From NCBI GenBank assembly GCA_020912385.1, contig CP087211.1:620001-684000 (forward strand): a DNA stretch of 64,000 nucleotides, given 5' to 3'. Under the pieces are notes generated by a model. It searched no databases. It saw only the letters and a list, made by a program, of their open reading frames with translations, and was not told the origin of the DNA. Below are positions 1 through 11,385 of the stretch, piece by piece. The stretch comes from Neofusicoccum parvum. Taxonomy: Eukaryota > Ascomycota > Dothideomycetes > Botryosphaeriales > Botryosphaeriaceae. The position numbers were made by a program, and so were the translations under genes. Position 1 is the stretch's first letter. Each line of letters begins with the position of its first letter.

Positions 1-112
1 ATTCAGATCATGCCAAGAAAATGATATCCAGATGACCATATACCGGCTTTTCTTTTCCAGAGTACCATCTGTATAATGTTCTCTTCATCATTTCCTCCTC
101 AATTGAACCTTC

Positions 113-1788
113 ATGTTTCTGAAAAGTCATTGGTTCACGATTTTGTGTGATCGGAGTAAAGTTTTGGCTATTTTTGTAATTTTTGTGACTCCCAGAATGA
201 TATGCTGACCAGAACTGTAGGTACGTGGCTAAATTCTGACAACGGAATGGCCAATGGTGAGCTCGCAGTTCCCAGCAACGTAACACGCCTTTCCCGTGCC
301 ATCAAACCTATCTCCAAGGACGGCATCCCTCAAATCGTGTACTACCAGTTTGGCGTGGGTTCTCGAGGAAATGTCATCAACAAGGTGATCAACGGTTCAA
401 CAGGAGGTGGTCTTGAGGAAAACGTGCGCGAGGCCTACTCCTTCCTGAGCAACAACTACTCGCCCGGGGACGAAATCTACCTCGTCGGGTTTTCACGAGG
501 TGCATTCACCGCACGTAGCATCGCAGGCCTGATAGGGGAGATAGGAATATTAACAAAAAAGGGGCTCGGAGCCTTCGTCGCGATCTTCGAGGATGTACAA
601 CACCGACGAGACAGAAACTACAGGGACAGGAATCCGGATATCCCGTTCTCCAACAAGCCGAACCCGAGCGACCCTGCCTACCGACACGAGTTGGAAGCAA
701 GAGGATTGACCACACTCGGGGTCAAGATCAAGGCCATTGGTGTTTGGGACACAGTTGGATCTCTCGGCGCACCAAGGATAGGCTGGCTTACTCGAGTTGG
801 ACTCCAGCCCATGCAGTCGAAAGAGATGACATTCTACGACACGAAGCTTTCAAACTGCATCGAACACGCCTTCCAGGCACTAGGTCTGGACGAACGCCGC
901 GCCGCCTTCTCCCCAGCCGTCTGGGAGAAGCCACGCGACAATCGGACCATCCTCCGACAAGTCTGGTTCCCAGGCGTACACAGTAACGTCGGTGGCGGCT
1001 ACGACGACCAGCAGCTGGCCAACATCACGCTGTCGTGGATGGTGTCGCAGCTGCAGCCCTTCCTCGACTTCAAGATCAAGTACATCTTCGACCAGGAGGA
1101 CGAGAACGACCGCTTCTACGAGCGCCACCACGAACCGCTCCGCCCCTGGTCCTTTGGCGAGATCCCTAATTCCTCCGCCGGCATCTACAGCCTAGGCGGC
1201 AGCGCGCAGCGCACGCCCGGGCAGTACACGGCCGTCGACCCGCAGACGGGCAAGAGCACGGGGCGGCCTCTGCGCGACACCCACGAGTACATGCACGCCA
1301 GCGTGCGGGCACGCTTCCGGCTGGGCGGGCCGGGCGAGCAGGACAAGGGCAAGTACGACCCGGAGCCGCTGGACGACTGGCGGCTGGTGGTCGAGTACCC
1401 GGAGGACGGGGCGTCGCCCGACGGCGGCCCGCCGCGCGGGCGCCCGGCCGGGCCGCCGGACGTGTTCTGGAAGCTGCGCGGCAACGTGGACGAGCGCGAC
1501 GTCAGCACGCGGGTGCTGCCCGAGGCGCCGCTGTCGCGGCTGGAGCGCGAGATCGCGGAGCGCGACCCCGAGACGTACGAGTACCTGCTGTTCCCGCCGC
1601 GGACGCGGCAGCGCGGGCGGAGGTCGCGGAGCAAGAGCAGGGGGCCAAGGGAGTCGCGCGAGGTGCGGGAGTCGAGGGATCTGGGGGGCGATGTGGTGAG
1701 GGAGGAGGTGGTGCGGGAGAGGAGGAGGATCATGCCGCCGCCGCCCGGGGTGGAGTACAGGAGGAGTATGCCGGAGAGGATTGGTTGA
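113..1788 (+). CDS. DUF2235 alpha/beta hydrolase (putative phospholipase-like)
   Basis: Two exons, 113-155 and 221-1788, give about 536 residues. The intron has a GTAAAG donor, a GCTGAC branch site and a TGTAG acceptor. The family hallmarks are visible: nucleophile elbow G-F-S-R-G with Ser about residue 106, GVWDTVG around residue 180 (catalytic Asp) and WFPGVHSNVGGGY (catalytic His). DUF2235 is the family of the bacterial Tle1 phospholipase effectors; fungal members are mostly uncharacterised, so the substrate is unknown. No signal peptide is seen. The last 100 residues are Arg/Ser/Pro-rich and probably disordered. The usual N-terminal D-G-T-W motif reads D-R-S-T-W after my splice, so the first exon may be wrong or the motif diverged. 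The gene has no recognisable functional neighbour. Exon 2 is secure; exon 1 is inferred. Confidence 0.8.
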
Positions 1789-2313
1789 GGGAGAGGGAGA
1801 AAGGATGTTGGAGGAGCGGGGGCTGGGGTGAAGGATGTCGGAATCGCTGCTGGTTGGCGGTTCTTTGGAAATTGGGGAGGGCTTCGTTGGATCTTTCCTC
1901 TTCTCCTACTGTTGCAAGATGGGTCTCCTCGTTTTTTTCTCTCTCTTTTTTTTGAGTTTCATATCCATTGGGTTTGCGAGGGCAAAAATACGGATGGGAA
2001 GGGAAGAAAGGGTCAAAAAGGCGCTGGGCTTTTGGGTTTGGATAGTAAAATGGGAAAGTTGAAGGATGGTACGGACGGTCGAAGCGTTGCGTAATAGTGA
2101 AGCTTGTTGACCTGCGATCACTTCTTGGAAGAAGATTTACATTTTCAGCAGCCTCACAGCATCTCCGACACCGTATATGGATGGTTTGTCTCTGGATTGC
2201 GACTATCCCGCGCGGAATTATAATGCCATGTTCTCTTCTTGCAGTTCGACAATCAACAGCATATCCTTCATTTCGCTGGCCTTAGTATAGAAACTATAAT
2301 ATCTCTTTCCGGT
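1789..2313. other. Intergenic, nothing recognised
   Basis: This is the 3' flank of the hydrolase gene, with T-rich stretches around 1930-1955. I see no conserved protein, tRNA or repeat. Confidence 0.5.
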
Positions 2314-2550
2314 TCATTTCTGTACCATGCCGCTCTTCTCCAGGCTATCTCCACCCGTAGCGCCGGTTTTCATCGTGTCCTTGGAGGCATCAAGTGGTGC
2401 TGGTCTCGGGGATCGGATGCGCTCTTCGTACGGTACGGAGGGCTGATGGTGGTCGTGGAGGCTGGCGGAGGGGATTCCACCGTTGTTGTTGTTGTTGTTG
2501 GAAGGAGCCTTGTCGGCGCCGGCGGAGGTGTTGAGGATGTTGAAGGGCAT
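2314..2550 (-). CDS. Small Asn-rich hydrophilic protein, hypothetical
   Basis: A single-exon reading frame of 78 residues starting with ATG. It is hydrophilic and probably disordered, with a six-Asn run encoded by an imperfect (GTT)n microsatellite (2482-2500 on the plus strand), and a Ser/Pro/Lys-rich tail. There is no signal peptide or membrane segment. Codons in the non-repeat part favour G/C at the third position, like the neighbouring real genes, which is the main reason to keep it. I do not recognise a family. It could still be a chance frame in an intergenic region; homologues in other fungi would settle it. Confidence 0.4.
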   Translation of the reverse strand: MPFNILNTSAGADKAPSNNNNNNGGIPSASLHDHHQPSVPYEERIRSPRPAPLDASKDTMKTGATGGDSLEKSGMVQK

Positions 2551-3739
2551 GTCTGATATTGTGACTGCTTCAGGAGAGCGGGGTGGGCTGGACCTTTCAG
2601 GTGGATTTGATTGAATGGATATGGATCAGCCAGGAACAAAATGTTATGAAATTGGAGAGCAGGAGTGAATTCCCCTCATTGAGTGGTCCTTCATCCTGGA
2701 AATTTATATGTTGCGAGCTCTCCGTCAGCCCGTTGCGGGGACTGACGTGCCAAAGACGCGGCCTAGGCATGCATCACGCTGAAGCAAGATTGCGGCTCCC
2801 AAAAAGTTCCAGAATCCTGCTCGAAGCACGCTCTCCTCTGGGCGTCATCATAGTGCGGGACACGGTGCGGGACGCCCAGACAGCCAAGGGCGAGTTGCAT
2901 GTGGAGGTGCTGCCAAGCGTTGTTGATGTCATCCCGCTCCGCCCCTCTTCCGCCGCTTATCGCCGGGGATTGTGGATGCTATGCATGTGATAACTATCTG
3001 CAGTAGGTGGTACCGATAGATGTATAGACACTGCCGTGGCATGTCATTGTTGATAGATTCAACTTGCATGAAAGCAGAGCTTGCAGCACTCTACAACCTA
3101 ATTGAACCAATACTTTAGAGCTTATGATAGCCCGCTCTTAAACTTTTTTATATAAAGCAGCCTGCAATAGCTTGCCAATAGCTCTCTTGAAATCAATGCA
3201 GCCATGCGGTCCTCGTCGATTGTCTAAAGAGGTTGGTTTATAAAATTATTGTATACATGGGCAGTCGAATTATTTATCCGGATTGGCTTGGCCAGTCTTT
3301 CACTGCTCGTTTGCGTCCGAACGAATACTTCAACTGCCCATGAATTTATACACGTGTTGTAATGCTTCTAGACCAACCTTGCTTTGTTAGATCCAGTCGA
3401 GCTCTGGCATTAATTAGCCAGCACAGCCGCACTGCGGAAGTGACTCCTGAAGGATTCAGCAGCCTGCAGCGCTTAAGCGCGCGGAAGGACTGTGCTACCA
3501 TAGCCAAGCCTTCCGCCCCCAAAAAATACAGCAACGCTAAGACATTCGACCTATCAGGCAGCGAATCGACAGTTGTGGTGAAACTGTGCCGCCTTCGCCG
3601 CATGCAAGTCCCCTCAATGAACATTTAAGATTCAGCGGTCTGGTGTTGGTGCCTGTATAATTACTCACAGACCTCACTCTCGTACTTTAAACTGCGGTGC
3701 CTCGCAGGCGCAGCTTCCCAGGACGTGAAGGATCTGAGA
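2551..3739. other. AT-rich intergenic stretch
   Basis: About 1.2 kb upstream of the DUF6536 gene. The part from 3000 to 3360 is notably AT-rich. Open frames on both strands at 3346-3628 overlap each other and lack family features, so I do not call them. Confidence 0.5.
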
Positions 3740-5999
3740 ATGAGCAATTCCAAGTACGTAAACCAACCATGGAATGTGTGTTTGGCTTGATCACTAACTT
3801 AATGCCCAGTATTTCCTACTCTCCATTGGAGAATCCCAGCTCTCCAGAAAGCGGCGCATCGATTTCCTCAAAGGGCTCCACCAAAGCAGCAAAGCTTAGG
3901 TGGTGGCAAGCTCTTTGGCAGCGCATACCTCGTAACTGGTATGCCAGTGCAGTTGCGTTTTCTGTTCTCGCTTGCTGCATCCTCATCGTCAATGTCAGCG
4001 TAGTGGTATGGGCTTCTCGGAAGGCGAAAGGTCCAGACAGTCAGTTCCTGGTAGACGACTGCGAGAAAATCAAGCAAACAAACAGATGGATACACTTGGG
4101 TATCAACATTCTCAGCACGTCTCTGCTTGCTGCTGGCAACTTCGGCATGCAATGTCTCTGTGCACCGACGAGAGACGAGGTTGACAAGGCTCATTTGCAA
4201 CGGAACTGGGCGGATATCGGCGTGCAAAGCGTATGGAATCTGAAGTTGGTGAAGCCGTGGAAGGCTGTTCTCTGGTGCCTCCTTGCCACGTCATCAGTGC
4301 CTCTTCATTTGGTGTAAGTGCTCCTGCCAAAATTTCATCCGCGTTCTCATCGTGATCCAGATACAACTCCATGTTCTATCTTTCGCGCTCCAACAATAAC
4401 TACGGCATTTACCTTGTGGGAAGAGATTTCCTGAGGAATGACTGGGATTGCACAGACGCAAGAGATAGTGGTGGTCTACCTGAGATGGGTTACACTCCAT
4501 GCAAGATCCGGCAGGATTATCTGTCAAATCCCAGCCTTTTCGAGAACCTGACCAATGCGGAGTGTCTGAATATCTACAACCAGGATATTATTTCGGACTT
4601 CAGCAGTGTCATAGTCATCGCGAACTTCGAGAAGACGTGCAACCACGACAACGATACACTTCCCACCTTGCCATGTACTCCTGGAGTATACAAATGGGGC
4701 ACGGCAGGCATCCGCAACATTACTGGTGGCGAGACAGCTCGCCTCCCCTGGATGTGCAGCGATGATCCAGATTGCTCCCAGGACTATATCGACAGATGGA
4801 TCAAGGACCCTGACACCTGGAGGATCGAATACATGAAGATCACTGGATGTGTGAGCAAAAAGAGCCACTGCAGCATTAACTTCAGCCCACAACTCGGCAT
4901 CGTCGTAATTGCCGTCAACGTCATCAAAGCCGCCTCGCTCGTCCTCGTCGTCCTCCTCCTCAAAGATCAACCGTTAATCACCATCGGCGACGCCATAGCC
5001 TCGTTTATGCGCTCGCCAGATCCCACAACTACAAACCAATGCCTCACCACCTCCTCCGATGTCCAAAAGACCTGGACCAGAACTCCCACCCCCTACACCG
5101 CATTCAATCCCTACCCCCGCCCCTACAACCCCCTCCGCCCCCGCTACTTCCGCGCCCTAAGCCCCCGCCTCTGGACTACCTGGGCCACAGCCTTCACCCT
5201 CTACCTCAGCGCCGCCGCCGCCTGCCTCGTCGCCAGCTCCCGACACCTCGGCTCACCAACGGCGCTGCCCTTCTCGGCGCCGCTCACCGCCGCCAACATC
5301 CTCGCCAACCACGGCTTCGCGGCGTCCGTCCTGCTCGCCAACGCCCCACAAACGCTCCTCGCCGCCCTCTACCTCCTCACCAACGCCTGCCTCACGCGCA
5401 TGCTGCTCGCCGCCGAGCTGGCGTCATACGCCACCACCACCGCACGTGACGCGACGGCCTCGCGACGCAAGGGCCTGCGGGTGTCCTCGCCGGCGCGCGG
5501 CACGGCGCAGCGCGGAACGTACTTCCTCAACCTGCCGCTGCGGGTCGGGGCGCCGTTCGCAGCGGCGATGGCCGGGCTGCACTTCCTGGCCAGCCAGAGC
5601 GTGGCGCTGGCGGTCGTGTACCAGGTCGACGCGGCCGGGGCCAGGGAGCGCGAGGGCGACTACGCCAGCTGCAGCTACTCGCCGCTGGCGATGCTGTGCG
5701 TGGTGGTGGGAGGGGCGACGGTGATGGGCGCGGTGGCGGCGCTGGCGCTGGGGGGTAGGTTGGCGGCGGGCGTGCCGGCGGTGGGGAGTTGTAGTGTAGC
5801 GGTGGCGGCGTGCTGTCATCCGCCGGAGGGGGGTGCGGATGGGAGGGGGAAGGTGGCGTGGGGGGCGGTGCCGGGGAGGTGGGAAGAGGGGGCTGTGGAG
5901 GAGGGGGGAGTGGAGGTGGTGGAGGGGAAGGTGGTTGGTCACTGTAGCTTTTCGAGCGCTGAGGTGGAAGCGCCGGTGGCAGGAAGGCTGTATGCGTAG
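3740..5999 (+). CDS. DUF6536 multi-pass membrane protein
   Basis: Three exons, 3740-3753, 3810-4313 and 4361-5999, give about 718 residues. Both introns have canonical ends (GTACGT and GTAAGT donors; CACTAAC branch in the first). The first exon is only 14 nt. After a short Ser/Pro-rich N-terminus comes a helix near residues 50-75 preceded by R-N-W-Y, then conserved residues around NRWIHLGIN and LCAPTRDE, which fit the fungal DUF6536 domain. At least four further hydrophobic segments follow (around AVNVIKAASLVLVVLLL, a Tyr/Leu/Ala-rich helix, two Ala-rich helices and AMLCVVVGGATVMGAVA). The last 80 residues are Gly/Val/Glu-rich and read through unusually G-rich DNA. It probably sits in the plasma or an internal membrane; its function is unknown. 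Confidence 0.82.
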
Positions 6000-6221
6000 A
6001 TGTCAGACTGTTGTGGCGCATCCGGACAAATGCTTCAACTGGCCATTTGCGGACTTGATTTAATATTTCCCGAATCAGCCTCGTAGAAATATGAATGAAG
6101 GGGGTGGAGATTTAGCAACTCCCAGCATCTGTTCTAGAACGAATCCTTAATGAGATCTTTCGTCACCATCACCATGTCGTTCAAGTTTTGGAAAAGAAGT
6201 ATGCAGGAACCTTTGACTACT

Positions 6222-8420
6222 TTATGCTTTTCCTTTGCTCTGGGTCCCACTATCGGTCCTGCTACCAGATCTTCAAGGATTGGTTAGCATACACAACTTC
6301 GTGGTTAGTCGTACTCAACTTCGGGCACTCACCTGTACCAAATCGTATTCCAGTTCACTGTAGATAAGTTAGTAAGAAAATAGAAAGATTGCGGGAGTGT
6401 AGAGCATTACCTCCGTCCCATTCTTGCCTGAAGAAATCCTTTGCAGAAGTGTGCCAAATCCAGCCTTTTCCGGGGTCGGTGCTACCAGCCGTGTCAGAAG
6501 TGCCAATACCGGGCTCTTGTGACAAGACGCCCGGCAAGGCGTGGTATTTCCAAACAAGCGGACCCTGGAATACGGGGTCGCGGTAGTCCGAATCGGCCTT
6601 CCAACGCAATAGCTTCGCTGAGTCCGTGTCGAGACCATTGGGATTTGCACCAGCATTGAGGAGAGATTCGGCAATGTTATAGTAGCCTTTTCTCATAGCC
6701 CAATGGAGCACTGTTAGGTCTTCGTATGCCTGTACTCCCGGAAGGCAGCACATGAGCCGTGCGTTTGGGTCAGCCTTTCCAGTTTCAAGGACCATTTGTA
6801 CCGCTGTTTGATTACCATGGTATACAGCAAGCCACAGAGCGTCTGAAAAAGTAGGTAGACGGATTGTAGAAGTTGCTAACTGCTCATGCAAGCTGTCGAT
6901 TACTTCTGTCACTGGAATGAACAATAGCTCTTGCAACGCATTAGAACCAGCTACAACGGAACCAGAGATTGCAAGAGTTTGATTGTCGAATACCCATGAG
7001 CCAGAGATTCCGGTACCTGACAAGAAATGTAAGCCTTAAACAATCACAAAATTTGCATTTATGAAATACCTGGTGGGGAGTCACAATGAAACGTCCACAT
7101 CTGGCTGAAATGAAGAGCGTGTTTGAGCTTTGCTGGGCAGGAAGAACCTTCGGCGAATCCTTGAAGAACTGGAGAACTGGCAACGGTATGTCGACCTTCA
7201 GGTTTCTTGCAATTGAAGGACTCGAGAAATACAGTGTCGGTTACATTTGGGCCGATGTGAACCTCATTCAAGCCCCAGTACTTCGGGTCGTGAAGTTCGA
7301 TCAGCGCCCAATCAGCTCCGTACTTCGTTCCTTTTAAGGTGCAATCTGACATGTAGTAAACTTTGAAGGCGTCTGGTATTTTCCACGAGGCAGCATCAGC
7401 ACCGTCGGGTTCGTCCCGGCCCGTGGGTCTGTATGGAGTATTCTTTGAGGTCTCAGGCCTGCCGAAGTCCTCTAAGAGCAAGGAACTAAAGCTGGTGTGG
7501 GAGAGCTGTTTCCACATTGAAATTGCTGCATTCCTGTTCTCTTCGCTCTCTCCTTTCCTCTCGTCCTCTCCCCAGATATTCCCTTTTCTTAACATTGTTG
7601 CTTCTTCTTCCTCTTCGCTCTCCTCGTCATCGTAAGTAGACGTTTCACTCTCGGTATCGCTGTCGATGAATTCCAATGGCTGGCTGGGTTCGTGATTCTC
7701 TACAGGATCCTCTTCGTCCAAGAAAGGATGTGCAACGGTAAGTGCGAAACCGTGACCATTGATCAGAATAGTCCCACTGACCGAGGCCATCCGATTCCTC
7801 TCTGGGATCCAGATTCGGCGACCGCACAGGTTCACTGTGCCATAAGGCGTTTCTTCTGGCTTATCGATGAGTTGGTAGCGTGTGGTTCCGATGAGGGCTT
7901 TCAGCATCAAATCGCGGGCCAGCATTCCCTTAAACTTGAAGCCATGCTTGCTGAATTCATCTTCTCGTTTTGCGATTCGTAGTGTCCGCCGTATGATATT
8001 TTCGTTGTCGCAGACGATGACGATGGTCGGGTGTGCGTGCGCTTTTTCTGGGCCAACCATCCAACAATGCTTCAGTACTGAAACGTCCGCGGCAGCCTTC
8101 CGAAAGATCTCTTTTTGGTGTGTTTCCATGACTCTGTCCAAAATAGTGACCACATGCTCCTCCCAAAGCGTCTTTCCCTCACCTGTCAGTATCCAGCGGC
8201 AATTCTTACCGATGTTGCTCAACTGCTCCCCGAATGAGTCGAGAAAAGCTTCTGCGGTTTTATCGGCATTTTTCGATGAGAACCGCGGAATCTCAGGAAT
8301 GTGAATTGGGCGTTTGAATGGCTCTTTCCAATCTCCGATCAAGGGTACTCTTGAGGCGGACCTGGGTGGAGTGCAAGCAGCGGGATCCGACTGACTCTGT
8401 GGTTGAACTGCCGAGGCCAT
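6222..8420 (-). CDS. Trypsin-like serine protease fused to ankyrin repeats
   Basis: Four exons on the minus strand: 8420-7070, 7016-6411, 6357-6333 and 6270-6222, about 676 residues. The introns of 53, 53 and 62 nt have canonical GT/AG ends. The middle of the protein has the layout of a chymotrypsin-fold protease: LTVAHPF (His231), GADWALIEL (Asp370) and TGISGSWV (Ser455). A very acidic insert lies at about 262-275. The C-terminus holds ankyrin-like units (DALWLAVYHGN, LTVLHWAMRKGYYNIAESLLNAGANPN). The N-terminal 200 residues are not recognised. No signal peptide or membrane helix, so a cytosolic or nuclear protein is likely. The final two small exons are less certain than the rest. It is head-to-head with the gene at 8772 over 351 bp. 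Activity is inferred only from the triad spacing. Confidence 0.75.
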
Positions 8421-8771
8421 ATGCAGAGAGTGAAATCAAATCGGCTCGCTCTGCTTCAGAAAGAGACAGGACGTGGAAGATAAAGTTCGACGAGGCTGTC
8501 CCGCATATCTTATCTGTAAGGGCGGAGTGCACAAGGCCAGCTGAAGCTCAGCCCCAAAGCGCGCTGAGTTGTCGTATCAGCTGTAACGCCACCATGGCTT
8601 AGCCGAAAAAAGCAAAGAGGCCTAGGCCCATCGTTTAGAGTGGGAACGGCGCCTGACCGAGTCTCGTCGCTTCTGCCTTGCAGACTGCTAATCTCGCTGC
8701 CATCTTTATTCAAGCCTCACGTCTTTTTCCAAAGTCCGATAACATCTCGACTCTTCAATCTGCATATTGAA
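8421..8771. promoter_or_regulatory. Shared promoter region of two divergent accessory genes
   Basis: The 351 bp between the start codons of the protease-ankyrin gene (minus) and the tail-anchored protein gene (plus) must hold both promoters. No specific factor site was identified. Confidence 0.5.
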
Positions 8772-9998
8772 ATGCCAAGGGACACTTTTACAGGGATCGA
8801 TGAGCTTTTGTCACCGAATTCCGGTCAAAGTGACGTGCTCCCCTCGCTTCAAAGAAAGATCTTTGACCAACTCTGGCCTCCCGGGAGCAAGTATCCGAAC
8901 AACCACAAGGATGAAACCAACGGGCTCAATTTTTTCTTTGCTTTTTTCCAACGCGAGATCAATACCTGGAGAGTTTCAGGACTCAATGTTGCCATCGACA
9001 CGTACAGAGACTTCTTGAATCTGGTGGAACACCTCCGGCACCACCGTTCCCTACCGCGCAACTCAGACGAGATAATGGGATTCTTTCCTCCAATCTGGCC
9101 AGGCGAATCCGATCCAGATAGAGACGAACAAGAGGTGGACTATTCAAAGCCGCTTGCGCAACGCCGTCCATTCTGCAAAGAATCCGCCGTTCTTCATGCG
9201 TTGATCCTGACAGTCCGGCTTTGGCTCATGATTGACGCAGGATTCTGTAACATCACCGTATTCTCCCGAATAACCCCAGCGGAATGGCCACAGGATTGCA
9301 GCCTAGATCAGCTTGTATCCAGAACTTTCACGGACGATGCCTCGCTCGATGACTCGGACAATGCAGTCTCGCGGTGGCCGAAGAATCTGACTGCCAAGGC
9401 ACTGGACCATATCGGTGGATTCCATATCGTTTGGACTAGCAATATCGCAGACCATCTTCTCTTTAACGATGACCTGGAGGCGGTAACTCTGTACCACCAC
9501 GCCGGTGTATTGCGCCGACACAAAGAAGCGCAGCTGGAGAGGTATGTTCTTACTGCCGTCTTGCTCACACACGAAACTTCATTGACTCTGTCCTCCACCA
9601 GCCAAGTACTGCCAAAGGAACTCATTGAAGAGACTCTCAATACTCTTGCTCTGCTCTTACCACGAACGGACTCCCAAAGTCGGCGTTGGTACAAAAAGTG
9701 CATCAAGAGAGCGGACCTGGCTTTGGGCGGGGCTGCAGCAAAGCAGTTCCTCGTTCCTCCGGGTCGTGAACTGGCAAAGTACAAGTACTGGCGGTCCAGG
9801 TTGACAATCATAGCGGAGGCGTATGACTCTGCCGAGCCAAAGGGGCTATTGCAGTGGTGGCAGGACAGACGTAAAACGCCGCAGTGGTTCAACTTTTGGC
9901 TTGCGGCGATCGTGGTGGTATTGACGATCGTCTTTGGGCTGATTCAGTCAGTGACCGGCATTTTTCAAGCTTACTATTCTAGTCATCCAAGTAAATGA
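8772..9998 (+). CDS. Fungal protein of unknown function with C-terminal membrane anchor
   Basis: A single-exon gene of 408 residues from ATG at 8772; the open frame extends upstream but without another ATG. The protein is mostly soluble and helical, with an aromatic-rich N-terminus and several conserved-looking Trp residues. A single hydrophobic segment lies near the C-terminus (about residues 373-398), after a basic W-Q-D-R-R stretch, and only about ten residues follow it. This layout suggests a tail-anchored protein facing the cytosol. I recall this architecture (W..R...QW then a helix) from many Pezizomycotina proteins without assigned function. It is divergently transcribed from the protease-ankyrin gene, which may hint at co-expression. 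No enzyme motif is seen. Confidence 0.78.
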   Translation: MPRDTFTGIDELLSPNSGQSDVLPSLQRKIFDQLWPPGSKYPNNHKDETNGLNFFFAFFQREINTWRVSGLNVAIDTYRDFLNLVEHLRHHRSLPRNSDEIMGFFPPIWPGESDPDRDEQEVDYSKPLAQRRPFCKESAVLHALILTVRLWLMIDAGFCNITVFSRITPAEWPQDCSLDQLVSRTFTDDASLDDSDNAVSRWPKNLTAKALDHIGGFHIVWTSNIADHLLFNDDLEAVTLYHHAGVLRRHKEAQLERYVLTAVLLTHETSLTLSSTSQVLPKELIEETLNTLALLLPRTDSQSRRWYKKCIKRADLALGGAAAKQFLVPPGRELAKYKYWRSRLTIIAEAYDSAEPKGLLQWWQDRRKTPQWFNFWLAAIVVVLTIVFGLIQSVTGIFQAYYSSHPSK

Positions 9999-10295
9999 AG
10001 ACTTGCGCTTGCGTGAAGTGTCCAGTCCACATTCCATGTTGAATGCGCGTGGTTACCGTTGCGGCAAATAATGAGAAAAAATTTTTAAATTTCCTCCTCC
10101 CCCACCCTCAACCTAACCTCGGCAATCCCTCTCCCCCCATTCCTACACGCATCTCATCTCTGAAGATGCCCCCAAATTGCGTCTACGACCAGCTAAATCC
10201 GCATTTTCTCGGTAGACCCAATAATTGCACTATATATTATTAATATTTTCCTCCCCCCTCCATCAACCACCGCTAGGAGGTTATCACGTACAACT
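9999..10295. other. Intergenic upstream of tRNA
   Basis: About 300 bp, pyrimidine-rich between 10080 and 10160 and AT-rich just before the tRNA. Nothing else is recognised. Confidence 0.5.
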
Positions 10296-10367
10296 GGCCG
10301 CATGGCCCAATGGCAAGGCGCTTGACTACGAATCAAGAGATTCCAGGTTCGACCCCTGGTGTGGTCA
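10296..10367 (+). tRNA. tRNA-Arg(ACG)
   Basis: A complete cloverleaf can be folded by eye. The acceptor stem GGCCGCA pairs with TGTGGTC (two G-U pairs). The anticodon stem CTTGA/TCAAG holds the loop CTACGAA, so the anticodon is ACG, read as inosine-CG for Arg CGN codons. The T arm CCAGG-TTCGACC-CCTGG matches the B box. The D arm is GCCC/GGC-like. There is no intron. The last base listed is the discriminator A. A T-run termination signal is weak (TTTCTTTT follows a few bases later). Confidence 0.95.
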
Positions 10368-11385
10368 TTTCTTTTGCCTCTGCATCGCTTGGATGCATGA
10401 GGTAGCTCCTTTTGTCGGTGGGTGATAGGCGGGACGGAGGAGCACTTTTGAGCCTACATGTGCAACGGGCAAGCGAGAACGTGCGGCGTAGGCTTTGGTA
10501 GAAGCGTTCTTCAGGTTTGAGGGAACACATTCACGTTGAGACATTGCCAAAGGTTCTATTTGAACCAAGCGTCAGCATATCAGAAAGGTGGTGAAATGAT
10601 TCTAGTGCATGTAGCCCGAAACCGATTTCGACGCCTGAATGGCAACTGGAGACGAACAAGCAGTCCACTGGAATCAAACAGGAAGGTAACTGAACCTGTT
10701 GTGTCGCTAATAGAATCTGCATACAAGCACAAAATCAAGTCCCACATGCAAACTTTTGTTCTCAAAGGTTGGAAAAGAATAGATTTATTGTACGGTTTAC
10801 GACAGGAGACCCGCGTGGAGTTCCTTCAAGGCATGGCCTTCACCATCATGAAGAGACACTCAGACATAAAAGCCATCTCGGGATTAAACATGTGTATCAT
10901 CGTGATATACGATGGGTTGTTGGTCAGGAGCAGGAGCAGTCCGAGTGACTACTAGCGCTATAGCGTTCATATCACGTTGCATTTTCATCACGACAAATGT
11001 TTCACACAAGCATGTCACCTACCTTTCATGGATAGCAAGCCCAGAGGACAAGAGCGCGGTGTTGTGCATGGAGGCATTGTAATCAACATCATCTACGCTC
11101 CTCTTGAAGCGTAAAGTGCCAATTGACAATCACGACCATGTACTCATCCGAGTTCTCTAGTCATTGAGCCTGTGGTTCGGAAACCCCTGGGGGTATCCGG
11201 TTCACGAGCATGACACCATCAGAGGTGTTTGAGAACGGTCTGTTCGGGAATGATTCAATTCGCTATTTTGATTGAATGCATTCCCCAGCCACCACGCTGC
11301 AAGAGTCGTCACCGCACTAGGCTGGTTGACGCCCTATGAATGCCCGTTTTCCCATTCCTCCTGGTATTTTTTGGTTTGTCATCGC
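10368..11385. other. Intergenic, nothing recognised
   Basis: About 1 kb between the tRNA and the 3' end of the ribosomal protein gene. A 139-codon frame at 10536-10955 shows no family motif or codon bias that I trust, so I left it out. Confidence 0.5.

Noticed and set aside
10536..10955. 139-codon frame after the tRNA
   Set aside because: No motif, no signal peptide, mixed codon use; could not be supported as a gene.
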